DNA of 25,607 nt from Prevotella sp. (lineage in GTDB: Bacteria > Bacteroidota > Bacteroidia > Bacteroidales > Bacteroidaceae): positions 1 to 25,607 of the forward strand of contig JAEENF010000015.1 of NCBI GenBank assembly GCA_016283605.1. Direction: 5' to 3'. Under the pieces are notes generated by a model that was not told where the DNA came from, ran no database searches, and was given only the letters and a program-made list of their open reading frames with translations. Shown in pieces: positions 7,989 through 14,102 of the stretch. Positions within the stretch are counted from its first letter, which is position 1, and every line of letters begins with the position of its first letter. A program made the position numbers and the translations under genes.

Positions 7989-8819
7989 TTAGATTCCTAC
8001 AAACACATTCTCCTTATGATAGGCCAAGAAATCGCGATTAGGCATAAACTCGTTGGGCATCGTGAGCTTCTTTCCAACTATGCAACCGAAATGCTGGTCG
8101 TAGTAATCTTTGGTCTCGTTTTCGCGAAGAGCAGAGGAAAGACAGACGGCATAGTCATCGGGCAAGAAAGTTATCAGCCCCTTATCAAAAGCCTTGTCAT
8201 AAAGTGCGGAAAGGCAAATGCCATTCTCCGGATTTAAACGTTCTTTCTTGTGAGATTTGTCTTTCCACGGGATGATATGGCTTGCCAAAAGTAGCTGTGG
8301 CATGTCAATACCAGTGAGAGCACAGCGACAGTTGTAATTTGCCAGAATCATACGGCGGAAGTAATCTTGCCCTTTTCTTCGTTTCGATTCGGAAGCAACA
8401 TCTTCGCCCTCCTTTGTCAGGTCAAAGTATTTAATAAGTCTGGTGGAGATGGTACGTGGATTGGTTTCTGCATGAACAATCATTTGCGCTCCTTCAAATT
8501 GGGCGTATTCCATCAGACTTGTTAAAGCAGCAGAGCAGAAATTATTCAGCGGATAGCTTCGTTGGTTCGGCTTGCCATGATCGAAGATATTTGGCAGTCC
8601 ATCCTTCATCTTCTTTACCTCCTCTTTGACCAAGGCCCACACCTGTTCCAAGATAGCAACATCATGAACATCATAAAGCGACTGGCCGTGAAGGTCTATT
8701 ACATTCTGATGCGGCAATACAGCATCCAGAATCGTTATGGCGCGGGCATAGCTGTCTGCTTTGCCTGAGTTTTCTGGCGAAAGTTTCGTATTGAAATCTA
8801 TAAAGCCCTGTCTGTTCAT
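7989..8819 (-). CDS. HNH restriction-type endonuclease
   Basis: A 276-aa protein. The C-terminal half is an HNH domain of the restriction-associated kind: Cys164/Cys166 followed by ALTG, the SHIIPW motif with catalytic His181, RLNPENGICLS with Asn199, then LYDKAFDKGLITF. The N-terminal 130 residues, with DSYARAITILDAVL, resemble the helical leader seen in such proteins and may bind DNA. The ATG at 8819 follows directly after two very short ORFs, and the PLD-helicase gene begins 28 nt downstream. The enzyme would cut DNA either as a stand-alone restriction enzyme or with the helicases; no cognate methyltransferase is visible. Length and motifs look intact. Confidence 0.88.
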   Translation of the reverse strand: MNRQGFIDFNTKLSPENSGKADSYARAITILDAVLPHQNVIDLHGQSLYDVHDVAILEQVWALVKEEVKKMKDGLPNIFDHGKPNQRSYPLNNFCSAALTSLMEYAQFEGAQMIVHAETNPRTISTRLIKYFDLTKEGEDVASESKRRKGQDYFRRMILANYNCRCALTGIDMPQLLLASHIIPWKDKSHKKERLNPENGICLSALYDKAFDKGLITFLPDDYAVCLSSALRENETKDYYDQHFGCIVGKKLTMPNEFMPNRDFLAYHKENVFVGI

Positions 8820-8820
8820 G

Positions 8821-8880
8821 TTATTCTTTCTTAACTTTTAAATCCCAACCTTGTTTTTGTATGAACTCTACGAGATTCAT
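8821..8880 (-). CDS. 19-codon ORF directly upstream of the HNH gene
   Basis: ATG at 8880 encodes MNLVEFIQKQGWDLKVKKE and stops one base before the HNH start codon. The same frame is open back to a GTG at 8889, next to the stop of the preceding 39-codon ORF. The sequence has a protein-like amphipathic look and could be the out-of-frame C-terminus of that ORF, or a short coupling peptide. Weak evidence. Confidence 0.25.
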   Translation of the reverse strand: MNLVEFIQKQGWDLKVKKE

Positions 8881-8885
8881 AACAT

Positions 8886-9005
8886 TCACGGTGCTCCATT
8901 GTAATCCGTCATCGGGTCATCAGGGTGGAAAGCCCAACCAAGGTAGCTTATCACTTCGGTAAGCATCTCTCTCAAATCTTTTTCTGTATTGATCGCCTGT
9001 ATCAT
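8886..9005 (-). CDS. 39-codon ORF after the XRE regulator, possibly a frameshifted small gene
   Basis: ATG at 9005 begins MIQAINTEKDLREMLTEV and ends with PMTDYNGAP before the TGA at 8886-8888. It starts 14 nt after the XRE stop on the same strand. The N-terminal amphipathic helix followed by LGWAFHPDDP looks like a folded small protein that ends early. The adjoining frame continues with another 19-22 plausible residues, so a single-base indel could have split one gene of about 62 codons. Family not recognised. Confidence 0.38.
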   Translation of the reverse strand: MIQAINTEKDLREMLTEVISYLGWAFHPDDPMTDYNGAP

Positions 9006-9019
9006 GCGTTATACTCTTC

Positions 9020-9241
9020 TTACTTGCTCTCTAAGCCTTCATACCTGACAAGATCTTTGAGGTCTACATCGAGCAACTTTGTTATTTTCAGAAGCATTTC
9101 CAACGGGGGTTGTGAGGAGTTGGTACACCACTTCGACACAGTTGTAGGCGAGCAGCCCAACTCTTTGGATAGCCAAAGATTGGACTTCTTCTTTTCCGCC
9201 AATATAACTTTTAAGCGATTGAGATCTTTGTTAGCAGCCAT
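9020..9241 (-). CDS. XRE-family HTH regulator (controller-type)
   Basis: A 73-aa single-domain helix-turn-helix protein. The recognition region SKELGCSPTTVSKWCTNSSQ at residues 25-44 is typical of Cro/C1-type HTH domains, followed by the usual LLKITKLLDVDLKDLV helices. Proteins of this size commonly act as controller (C) proteins of restriction-modification loci. It is the first gene of the leftward cassette and lies just behind a good promoter box at 9265-9272. A 10-bp palindrome lies between promoter and start codon, suggesting autoregulation. It probably sets cassette expression by binding near 9250-9272 and perhaps at 7974-7983. Confidence 0.88.
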   Translation of the reverse strand: MAANKDLNRLKVILAEKKKSNLWLSKELGCSPTTVSKWCTNSSQPPLEMLLKITKLLDVDLKDLVRYEGLESK

Positions 9242-9249
9242 ATCTTACT

Positions 9250-9259
9250 ATTATATAAT
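9250..9259. promoter_or_regulatory. Perfect palindrome ATTATATAAT, candidate XRE operator
   Basis: The palindrome lies 8 nt upstream of the XRE start codon and downstream of its promoter box, a position suited to autorepression. The identical 10-mer appears before the PLD-helicase gene (7974-7983). A/T-only palindromes arise easily by chance in such DNA. Confidence 0.35.
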
Positions 9260-9264
9260 CGCTA

Positions 9265-9294
9265 CAAAGATAAACATTTTATTTGATATAACAA
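9265..9294 (-). promoter_or_regulatory. Promoter of the leftward cassette
   Basis: Read on the minus strand, TATCTTTG (9272-9265) fits the Bacteroidetes TAnnTTTG box. A TTG at 9294-9292 lies about 19 nt further upstream, as expected for the -33 element. Transcription would start about 20 nt before the XRE ATG. Confidence 0.6.
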
Positions 9295-9334
9295 CCAGGA
9301 ACCTAAATAATTTAAGAAATTTAATGAATTAAGT

Positions 9335-9484
9335 TCATTTTGTCGATGTAAACAGACCAAAATCGTGAAACCTCGCCATCTTCTCAGGCAACGAGGCTCG
9401 TTTGAGGTTCCAAATAGTCGGCCAAAACTTAATGTTACCAACCTCGGCGGGATACGCCTGTTCTTTCTTGTCCATGTCTATCAT
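9335..9484 (-). CDS. Small 49-aa protein, function unknown
   Basis: ATG at 9484 (alternative ATG at 9475, MDKKEQAYPAEVG) runs to the TGA at 9335-9337. The product is rich in aromatic residues, with a FWPTIWNLK stretch and EKMARFHDFGLF near the end, and has no signal peptide or membrane segment. It reads like a real soluble small protein rather than noise. It lies 62 nt upstream of the cassette promoter's TAnnTTTG box region and is co-directional with the XRE gene but seems outside that operon. Family not recognised; it could also be a truncated remnant. Confidence 0.45.
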   Translation of the reverse strand: MIDMDKKEQAYPAEVGNIKFWPTIWNLKRASLPEKMARFHDFGLFTSTK

Positions 9485-9553
9485 GTTTTAACTAATTATA
9501 CCTTACAGTGCTCTTATGAGTCACCTTATATATAACGTAAAACTCTGGTCTAC

Positions 9554-9674
9554 GTGGTAACCTTTTCGATTATTATAGTGGTATCCTTTTCAGTTATTAT
9601 CTACAAAGTGGCACTATTCATGGGGAATTATGGCACTATTCGGGGAGAATTATGGCACTATTCGGGTCGAAAAG
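9554..9674. repeat. Five imperfect direct repeats of 22-30 bp, possible transposon end remnant
   Basis: Units start at 9554, 9578, 9608, 9631 and 9653. The first two share GTGGTA-CCTTTTC with a TTATTAT end; the last three share TGGCACTATTC followed by GGGG and AATTAT. All run in the same direction, with a common TGG start and a TTC near position 11-14. The pattern resembles the multiple terminal repeats of IS21-family elements in Bacteroidetes, but no transposase gene (istA/istB) is present. Iterons are the alternative. Confidence 0.65.
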
Positions 9675-9695
9675 TGGCTTGAGAAAAAGGAAGTT

Positions 9696-10580
9696 TTAAA
9701 CCGGATCCGCAAATATGGAATCTCTCCGGTTGATGAGCTTGTCTATATAACGGTTATACACCTCCTCGGCCTCCGTGATGACAAAGGGAAGCTTTTTGGC
9801 GCTAAAGTAGTTCTGCACCCATTTGGCAATAGCCTCACCGGGCCAGTTCTCTATTCCTACACGACAAGCCATATGACGGGCCAGCTTCTCATCGATATAC
9901 GTGTTGAGCACCTCATAGGCTATGGTATAGTCATGATCGTATTTCTTCATATACGCATACAGGAACTCGCCATAGTATTTTGCCCTTAACCAGTCGTCAC
10001 CTAAAATTTTCATCAATCCGTCATGCACACGCTTGTAGGCGGCCTCGCTGGGTTTGATATGGAACTGAGGCACGTTGCCTGCCAGCAGCATCTTCATGTT
10101 GATGCCGTTCTTGTGGTGCCGCTGGTTCTCGCTGATCTTGTCACGATCGTTATTATTGGCCAGTGCATTCGCCTTGCAGTCAAACAACTCGTAAGGAATG
10201 GCAGGCTCCTCTATCTCCTGACTGTCTGTCAGAGTATAGCGGTCGCCCACGAAGGGCGACATGAAAGCCTCCATCTTCTTGGTCTCTTTGTTGCGGACTA
10301 TACGGAAAGCCTCCGAGCGTTCAATGAGTTCGGTCAGTTCCGAGTCTTGCTTGAAGCCTAGCGCCTTGCGCAGCCCATTGAACTTTTCCTTGCGGTAGGC
10401 CAGTGTCACGTCATCCATGTATTCGTAGGCTCCGTCGAAGAGGTACTTGATCTTTCCGATGTCTGCCCACGAGAGTTTCTGGGTTCTCCAGTGTCGGTTG
10501 TAGCTTCTGGCCGTTGTCGCCGCCAGCGCGATGTCGTTCTTATGTCTCATATTCAATGATCCGATTCTTAAATACGTCAT
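9696..10580 (-). CDS. Unrecognised 294-aa protein
   Basis: The reading frame is intact from ATG at 10580 (MTYLRIGSLNMRHKND; Met11 at 10550 is an alternative start) and ends next to the direct repeats. The product is soluble, rich in charged and aromatic residues, with no signal peptide or membrane segment. It begins with a basic region (ARSYNRHWRTQKLSW, residues 23-37) and has a middle segment DRDKISENQRHHKNGINMK near 145-163. I recognise no domain. Length, intact frame, its own promoter (10699-10730) and a very structured leader indicate a real gene. Nearby repeats would fit a replication or mobile-element protein, but nothing in the protein confirms this. Confidence 0.78.
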   Translation of the reverse strand: MTYLRIGSLNMRHKNDIALAATTARSYNRHWRTQKLSWADIGKIKYLFDGAYEYMDDVTLAYRKEKFNGLRKALGFKQDSELTELIERSEAFRIVRNKETKKMEAFMSPFVGDRYTLTDSQEIEEPAIPYELFDCKANALANNNDRDKISENQRHHKNGINMKMLLAGNVPQFHIKPSEAAYKRVHDGLMKILGDDWLRAKYYGEFLYAYMKKYDHDYTIAYEVLNTYIDEKLARHMACRVGIENWPGEAIAKWVQNYFSAKKLPFVITEAEEVYNRYIDKLINRRDSIFADPV

Positions 10581-10603
10581 GATAGACCTCCACCAGGTCT
10601 ATC
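10581..10603 (-). promoter_or_regulatory. Perfect 9-bp inverted repeat abutting a start codon
   Basis: GATAGACCT (10581-10589) and AGGTCTATC (10595-10603) are perfect inverted repeats around a 5-nt spacer. On the minus strand the structure ends exactly at the base before the ATG of the 294-aa gene. In RNA it would be a stable hairpin at the initiation site; in DNA it could be a dimer-binding operator. Confidence 0.65.
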
Positions 10604-10606
10604 TAT

Positions 10607-10654
10607 GACTATTTATGAGTCCCTATTTATAGGATAGGGACTATGAAATAGTCC
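10607..10654 (-). promoter_or_regulatory. Long stem-loop in the leader of the 294-aa gene
   Basis: Arms 10607-10626 and 10634-10653 pair over 20 nt except for a 4-nt internal mismatch, with a 7-nt loop. The right arm also contains its own 7-bp inverted repeat, GGACTAT-gaa-ATAGTCC (10638-10654), which would compete with the long stem. Mutually exclusive hairpins like these are seen in regulatory leaders. The structure lies between the promoter and the hairpin at the start codon. Confidence 0.6.
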
Positions 10655-10698
10655 TTATAAAGCAACTATCGGTAATTCCCGAATCTCCATATCATTTG

Positions 10699-10730
10699 CA
10701 AAGGTACGAAAAATCCTGCAAAACACCAAA
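10699..10730 (-). promoter_or_regulatory. Promoter of the 294-aa gene
   Basis: On the minus strand TACCTTTG (10706-10699) matches the -7 box, and TTTG at 10730-10727 lies 20 nt upstream, matching the -33 element. The predicted leader is about 110 nt and holds both stem-loops. Confidence 0.65.
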
Positions 10731-10766
10731 TATATTTGAATATTTTTGATCGATGTGACCCTTGTT

Positions 10767-10856
10767 TTATTCAGATCATCTCCATGGGTCATTGAGATTA
10801 TCCGAACGACTCATTCAGATAATCCCTTAGGGGGTATGGAGATTATCCGAATGAGT
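10767..10856. repeat. Two copies of a 45-bp unit with inverted-repeat ends
   Basis: GAGATTATCCGAAYGA occurs at 10794-10809 and 10839-10854. The matching partner TYATTCAGATMATC occurs at about 10767-10780 and 10811-10824, giving a period of about 45 bp. Within each unit the two parts are inverted relative to each other; the better copy pairs 10809-10824 with 10841-10856. The unit lies in the 430-bp gene-free gap between two divergent promoters. Function unknown. Confidence 0.6.
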
Positions 10857-10947
10857 AAAAGAAACAATCCTCACAATTCTCTGCCATAATCTTCTTAAAA
10901 TATCGTAATAATTGGGCACAAAGTTACGAAATATTCTCCTTTTTTCG

Positions 10948-10955
10948 TACCTTTA
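10948..10955 (+). promoter_or_regulatory. Candidate promoter box for the msrA cluster
   Basis: TACCTTTA is one mismatch from the TAnnTTTG box and lies 56 nt before the msrA start. I see no clear -33 element. Confidence 0.45.
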
Positions 10956-11011
10956 CACGCAGTTTTAATATGTTTTCATGAACTTTATCAGGTAAATGGA
11001 TAATAGAGCGT

Positions 11012-11614
11012 ATGAAGATAATAGACGATAACTTAATGAACGGATTGGCCGGTCCCTTCGTAGAGCATGAAGTGGACGGAATTTTGGAAACAAAGCCCAC
11101 GAAGGATATCTACCTTGCTGGTGGCTGTTTCTGGGGAACGGAGCATTACTTCAAACAGATTGAGGGCGTGGCCATTACGGAAGTGGGATTTGCCAACGGA
11201 CATACGGAGAATCCAACGTATAAAGAGGTATATACAGACCAGACAGGATTTGCTGAGACGGTCTTTGTGCGGTTCTATCCTGATGTGGTCAGCCTTGAAT
11301 TCCTATTGCAGATGTTCTTCAAAGCCATCGATCCGACGAGTCTTAATAAGCAGGGACACGACGAGGGAACGCGCTATCGCACTGGTGTCTATTATACTGA
11401 CCCAGCGGATTTGCCAATCATCGAGAAGGTATTTGCCGAAGAGCAGAAGAACTACGAGCAGCCATTGGCCGTGGAGAAACTGCCTCTGCAGAACTTCTAT
11501 ACGGCAGAAGAGTATCACCAGGACTACCTCGACAAGAATCCCGATGGCTATTGCCACTTACCTCTGTCGCTATTCGAGTTTGCAAAAAAAGCTAAGGGAA
11601 TATGCAGCAGGTGA
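11012..11614 (+). CDS. msrA: Peptide-methionine (S)-S-oxide reductase MsrA
   Basis: A 200-aa protein that reduces the S-epimer of methionine sulfoxide in proteins. The active-site motif GGCFWGTEHYF places the catalytic Cys at 39. Family marks follow: EVGFANGHTENPTYKEV, a segment with DPTSLNKQGHDEGTRYRTGVYY around 110-132, and AEEYHQDYLDKNP near 169-181. There is no signal peptide, so it is cytoplasmic, and no fused MsrB domain. The ~30 residues before the domain are a short extension. Its end overlaps the SDR gene by 13 nt, suggesting co-transcription and coupled translation. Confidence 0.95.
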   Translation: MKIIDDNLMNGLAGPFVEHEVDGILETKPTKDIYLAGGCFWGTEHYFKQIEGVAITEVGFANGHTENPTYKEVYTDQTGFAETVFVRFYPDVVSLEFLLQMFFKAIDPTSLNKQGHDEGTRYRTGVYYTDPADLPIIEKVFAEEQKNYEQPLAVEKLPLQNFYTAEEYHQDYLDKNPDGYCHLPLSLFEFAKKAKGICSR

Positions 11615-12324
11615 AGAGGGCAATAGTCATAGGTGCATCGTCTGGTATTGGGCTGGAGGTTGCAAAGCTTCTGATAGGACAAGGCTGGACGGTAGGTGTC
11701 GCTGCACGACGTGTGGAGCTGTTGCAGGGCATTGGTGCTACTGCCGTAGAACGGATAGACGTAACGACAGATGAGGCAACCGAAGCATTACGGCAACTTA
11801 TCGGAAAAACCGGAGGCATGGATCTGTTTTTCTATGCTTCGGGCATTGGCAAACAGAACTGGGAACTTAAAGAGGACATAGAACTGGCTACGGTCGAGAC
11901 TAACGGCATGGGCTTTACGAGAATGATTGGCGAGGCATATCGGTACTTTGCCAGTCACGGAGGAGGACACATCGCGGCCATCACATCCATTGCCGGTACA
12001 AAGGGCCTTGGCCCTGCGCCTTCCTATTCTGCCACGAAAGCCATGCAGAACGTCTACCTGCAGGCACTCGAACAGCAAGCGCTGAGCCGTGGGCTGAATA
12101 TTCGCTTTACAGACATACGCCCGGGCTTTGTTGATACTGCTTTGCTTAGTGGTGACTATCATTATCCCATGATGTTGCAGCCTGGGAACGTGGCAAAAGA
12201 AATAGTCTATGCCATCAACCACAAGAAGCACATCCGTATTATCGACTGGAAATATCGTGTGCTGACAGCCTTCTGGCGCAGGATTCCACGATGGCTGTGG
12301 CGCAGATTCAAATATTACAATTAA
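11602..12324 (+). CDS. Short-chain dehydrogenase/reductase (SDR)
   Basis: A 240-aa NAD(P)-dependent oxidoreductase of the classical SDR type. The cofactor motif GASSGIG is at 11-17, and the arginine pair after the second strand (AARR) suggests NADP preference. The catalytic set is Ser129, Tyr142 and Lys146 in SYSATK. FYASG at 77-81 replaces the usual NNAG motif. The C-terminus carries a basic, aromatic tail (WRRIPRWLWRRFKYYN) that might associate with the membrane. It begins inside the last codons of msrA and stops 2 nt before the lipoprotein nuclease. The substrate cannot be assigned. Confidence 0.92.
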   Translation: MQQVKRAIVIGASSGIGLEVAKLLIGQGWTVGVAARRVELLQGIGATAVERIDVTTDEATEALRQLIGKTGGMDLFFYASGIGKQNWELKEDIELATVETNGMGFTRMIGEAYRYFASHGGGHIAAITSIAGTKGLGPAPSYSATKAMQNVYLQALEQQALSRGLNIRFTDIRPGFVDTALLSGDYHYPMMLQPGNVAKEIVYAINHKKHIRIIDWKYRVLTAFWRRIPRWLWRRFKYYN

Positions 12325-12326
12325 TT

Positions 12327-13190
12327 ATGAGGAAAAGGATTCAAACTGTATTGGGTTTTGTTGCGGCAATACTGCTGACGACAATGGTATTGTCGTGTAA
12401 AAATGGTAAGGGTGATGAGGCTAAAAGGTCTCTAAAGGACGTAGATGGATTCTTTGACACGAAGTCTGCTGCCGAAGGTCAGAAGACCAAAACGGGGCCT
12501 ACGATGTACGAGTTGCCTGCTCCGCTGAAAGACCGTCCTGAACAGATCCTCAAACGTAAGGGGTATACCACCTCCTATAATAGTATGACGAAGACGCCGA
12601 ACTGGGTTGCGTGGCATCTGACGAAAACTCATACCTACGGTTCAAATCAGCGTAGCCAGGAGGTCTTTTCTGAGGATGAGGCTGTGAAGGCTCCCCGGGC
12701 AACGGATAATGACTATTACAACTCGCGCTACGACAGAGGGCATATGTGCCCTGCGGGCGATAATAAATGGGATAAGGAGGCTATGCAGCAGTCGTTCCTA
12801 TTCACGAATATCTGTCCACAGAATCACGGTCTGAACAAATACGAATGGAACGATCTGGAGATCCTCTGTCGGGACTGGGCTCGCGAATATGGTGCTGTCG
12901 ACATCGTCTGTGGACCGCTCTATTCGACTCATGGTTCAGACCAGCAGAAAACCATCGGCCGCAATAAGGTTTGGGTGCCTGAGGCGTTTTATAAGGTGGT
13001 GCTCTGCAGGCAGGGTAAACCGAAGGCTATCGGTTTTATATACAAGAACTTAGGTCAGAAACAGAAGATGTCGGATGCCGTGTGCTCTGTGGATGAAATA
13101 GAACGTCTGACGGGCATCGATTTCTTCCCGGCTCTTGATGATGCTTTGGAGGATAGGGTAGAGGCCTCTGCAAGCCTGTCTGAGTGGTAA
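12327..13190 (+). CDS. DNA/RNA non-specific endonuclease, lipoprotein
   Basis: A 287-aa protein. The ATG at 12327 is chosen because it begins a signal peptide (MRKRIQTVLGFVAAILL) ending in the lipobox LSC with Cys24, so the enzyme is probably a lipid-anchored envelope protein. The endonuclease_NS family motif DRGH is at 136-139 with catalytic His139, followed by FTNICPQNHGLN with metal-binding Asn and W-x2-LE near 174-178. Such enzymes degrade DNA and RNA without sequence specificity, possibly for nucleotide scavenging or against incoming DNA. The gene follows SDR by 2 nt, and I see no terminator after it. Confidence 0.92.
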   Translation: MRKRIQTVLGFVAAILLTTMVLSCKNGKGDEAKRSLKDVDGFFDTKSAAEGQKTKTGPTMYELPAPLKDRPEQILKRKGYTTSYNSMTKTPNWVAWHLTKTHTYGSNQRSQEVFSEDEAVKAPRATDNDYYNSRYDRGHMCPAGDNKWDKEAMQQSFLFTNICPQNHGLNKYEWNDLEILCRDWAREYGAVDIVCGPLYSTHGSDQQKTIGRNKVWVPEAFYKVVLCRQGKPKAIGFIYKNLGQKQKMSDAVCSVDEIERLTGIDFFPALDDALEDRVEASASLSEW

Positions 13191-13223
13191 AAGTGTTAAA
13201 AATGCCCAAGCGGAAGCAAATTC

Positions 13224-13251
13224 TTCACTCTTCACTATTCACTATTCACTA
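13224..13251. repeat. Four tandem heptamers TTCACTM
   Basis: TTCACTC followed by three copies of TTCACTA, ending just upstream of the nif3-like promoter box. It is the same style of heptamer repeat as that found inside the Vsr gene, though the unit differs. Confidence 0.8.
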
Positions 13252-13259
13252 TTTTTGCG

Positions 13260-13267
13260 TACCTTTG
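13260..13267 (+). promoter_or_regulatory. Promoter box of the nif3-like gene
   Basis: TACCTTTG, a full match to the -7 box, ends only 4 nt before the GTG start codon, so the transcript may have almost no leader. The -33 position falls in the heptamer repeat and has no clear TTTG. Confidence 0.6.
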
Positions 13268-13271
13268 CAGC

Positions 13272-14057
13272 GTGAAAATAAAAGAAGTGCTGAGCGCCCT
13301 TGAACGTTTCGCGCCTCTGCCCTTGCAGGAAAGCTGGGATAACGCTGGCCTGCAAGTCGGACTGACAGAGACGGAGGTTTCAGGGGCATTATTGTGTCTG
13401 GACGTCAACGAAAAGATGGTTGACGAAGCCATTCAGAAAGGCTGCAACCTCATTGTCAGCCATCATCCCTTGTTGTTCAGAGGACTGAAGACCATCAGCG
13501 ATCTGACGGATGTGCAGCGTACGGTGGTAAAGGCCATCGAGTACCGCATCTGTGTCATCTCCATGCATACCAATATGGATAATGCACAGGGCGGGGTGAA
13601 CTACAAGATGTCAGAGAAACTCGGTATGCAGCAAGTGCAGTTCCTGGCTCCGAAACAGGTGGCTGGGATAGAGTCGGGTAGTGGTGTCGTTGGCGGACTT
13701 CCTGAGGCGATGGCAGCCGATGATTTCGTGCTGGCCGTGAAGAAAGCCTTCGGTGTGGAATGTGCGATGTGCAACGAACTGTTGCGCCGTCCTGTGAAGA
13801 CTGTTGCCATCTGTGGTGGGGCAGGGGACTTCCTGCTCGATGAGGCCGTGAAGGCCGGCGCTGATGCCTTTATCACGGGCGAGATGCACTATCACCAGTA
13901 TTTCGGCTATGAGCAGCAGATACAGATCTGCGTCATCGGACATTATCAGAGTGAGCAGTTCACGAGTGAAATCTTCCGCGATATCATTGCTGAGGCTTGC
14001 CCGGATGTCAAGACTTTTATTGCAGAAACTTGCACGAATCCAATCTTATATTTGTAA
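13272..14057 (+). CDS. Nif3-like dinuclear metal-centre hexameric protein
   Basis: A 261-aa member of the Nif3/YbgI (DUF34) family, a toroidal hexamer with two metals per subunit; the biochemical role is still unclear. GTG at 13272 is preferred because it gives the usual start MKIKEVLSALERFAPL. Metal-site marks are SHHPLLF (His64, His65), MHTNMDNA (His99, Asp103), and GHYQSE (His224, Glu228). The family's longer forms have an extra PII-like insert; this one is the short form. The zinc-ribbon gene follows 45 nt downstream, a pairing common in Bacteroidales and other bacteria. Confidence 0.93.
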   Translation: MKIKEVLSALERFAPLPLQESWDNAGLQVGLTETEVSGALLCLDVNEKMVDEAIQKGCNLIVSHHPLLFRGLKTISDLTDVQRTVVKAIEYRICVISMHTNMDNAQGGVNYKMSEKLGMQQVQFLAPKQVAGIESGSGVVGGLPEAMAADDFVLAVKKAFGVECAMCNELLRRPVKTVAICGGAGDFLLDEAVKAGADAFITGEMHYHQYFGYEQQIQICVIGHYQSEQFTSEIFRDIIAEACPDVKTFIAETCTNPILYL

Positions 14058-14102
14058 ACAAATACATCTAAATAGTAAATCCGTAAATTGTAAAACAAAA
14101 TT

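Noticed and set aside
9608..9674. CRISPR-like short repeats
   Set aside because: The units adjoin with no unique spacers of constant length and there are no cas genes; they are tandem direct repeats.
9696..10580. Plasmid replication initiator (Rep)
   Set aside because: Repeats and palindromes nearby suggested it, but no Rep_3, RepL or rolling-circle motif is visible in the protein, so no function is assigned.
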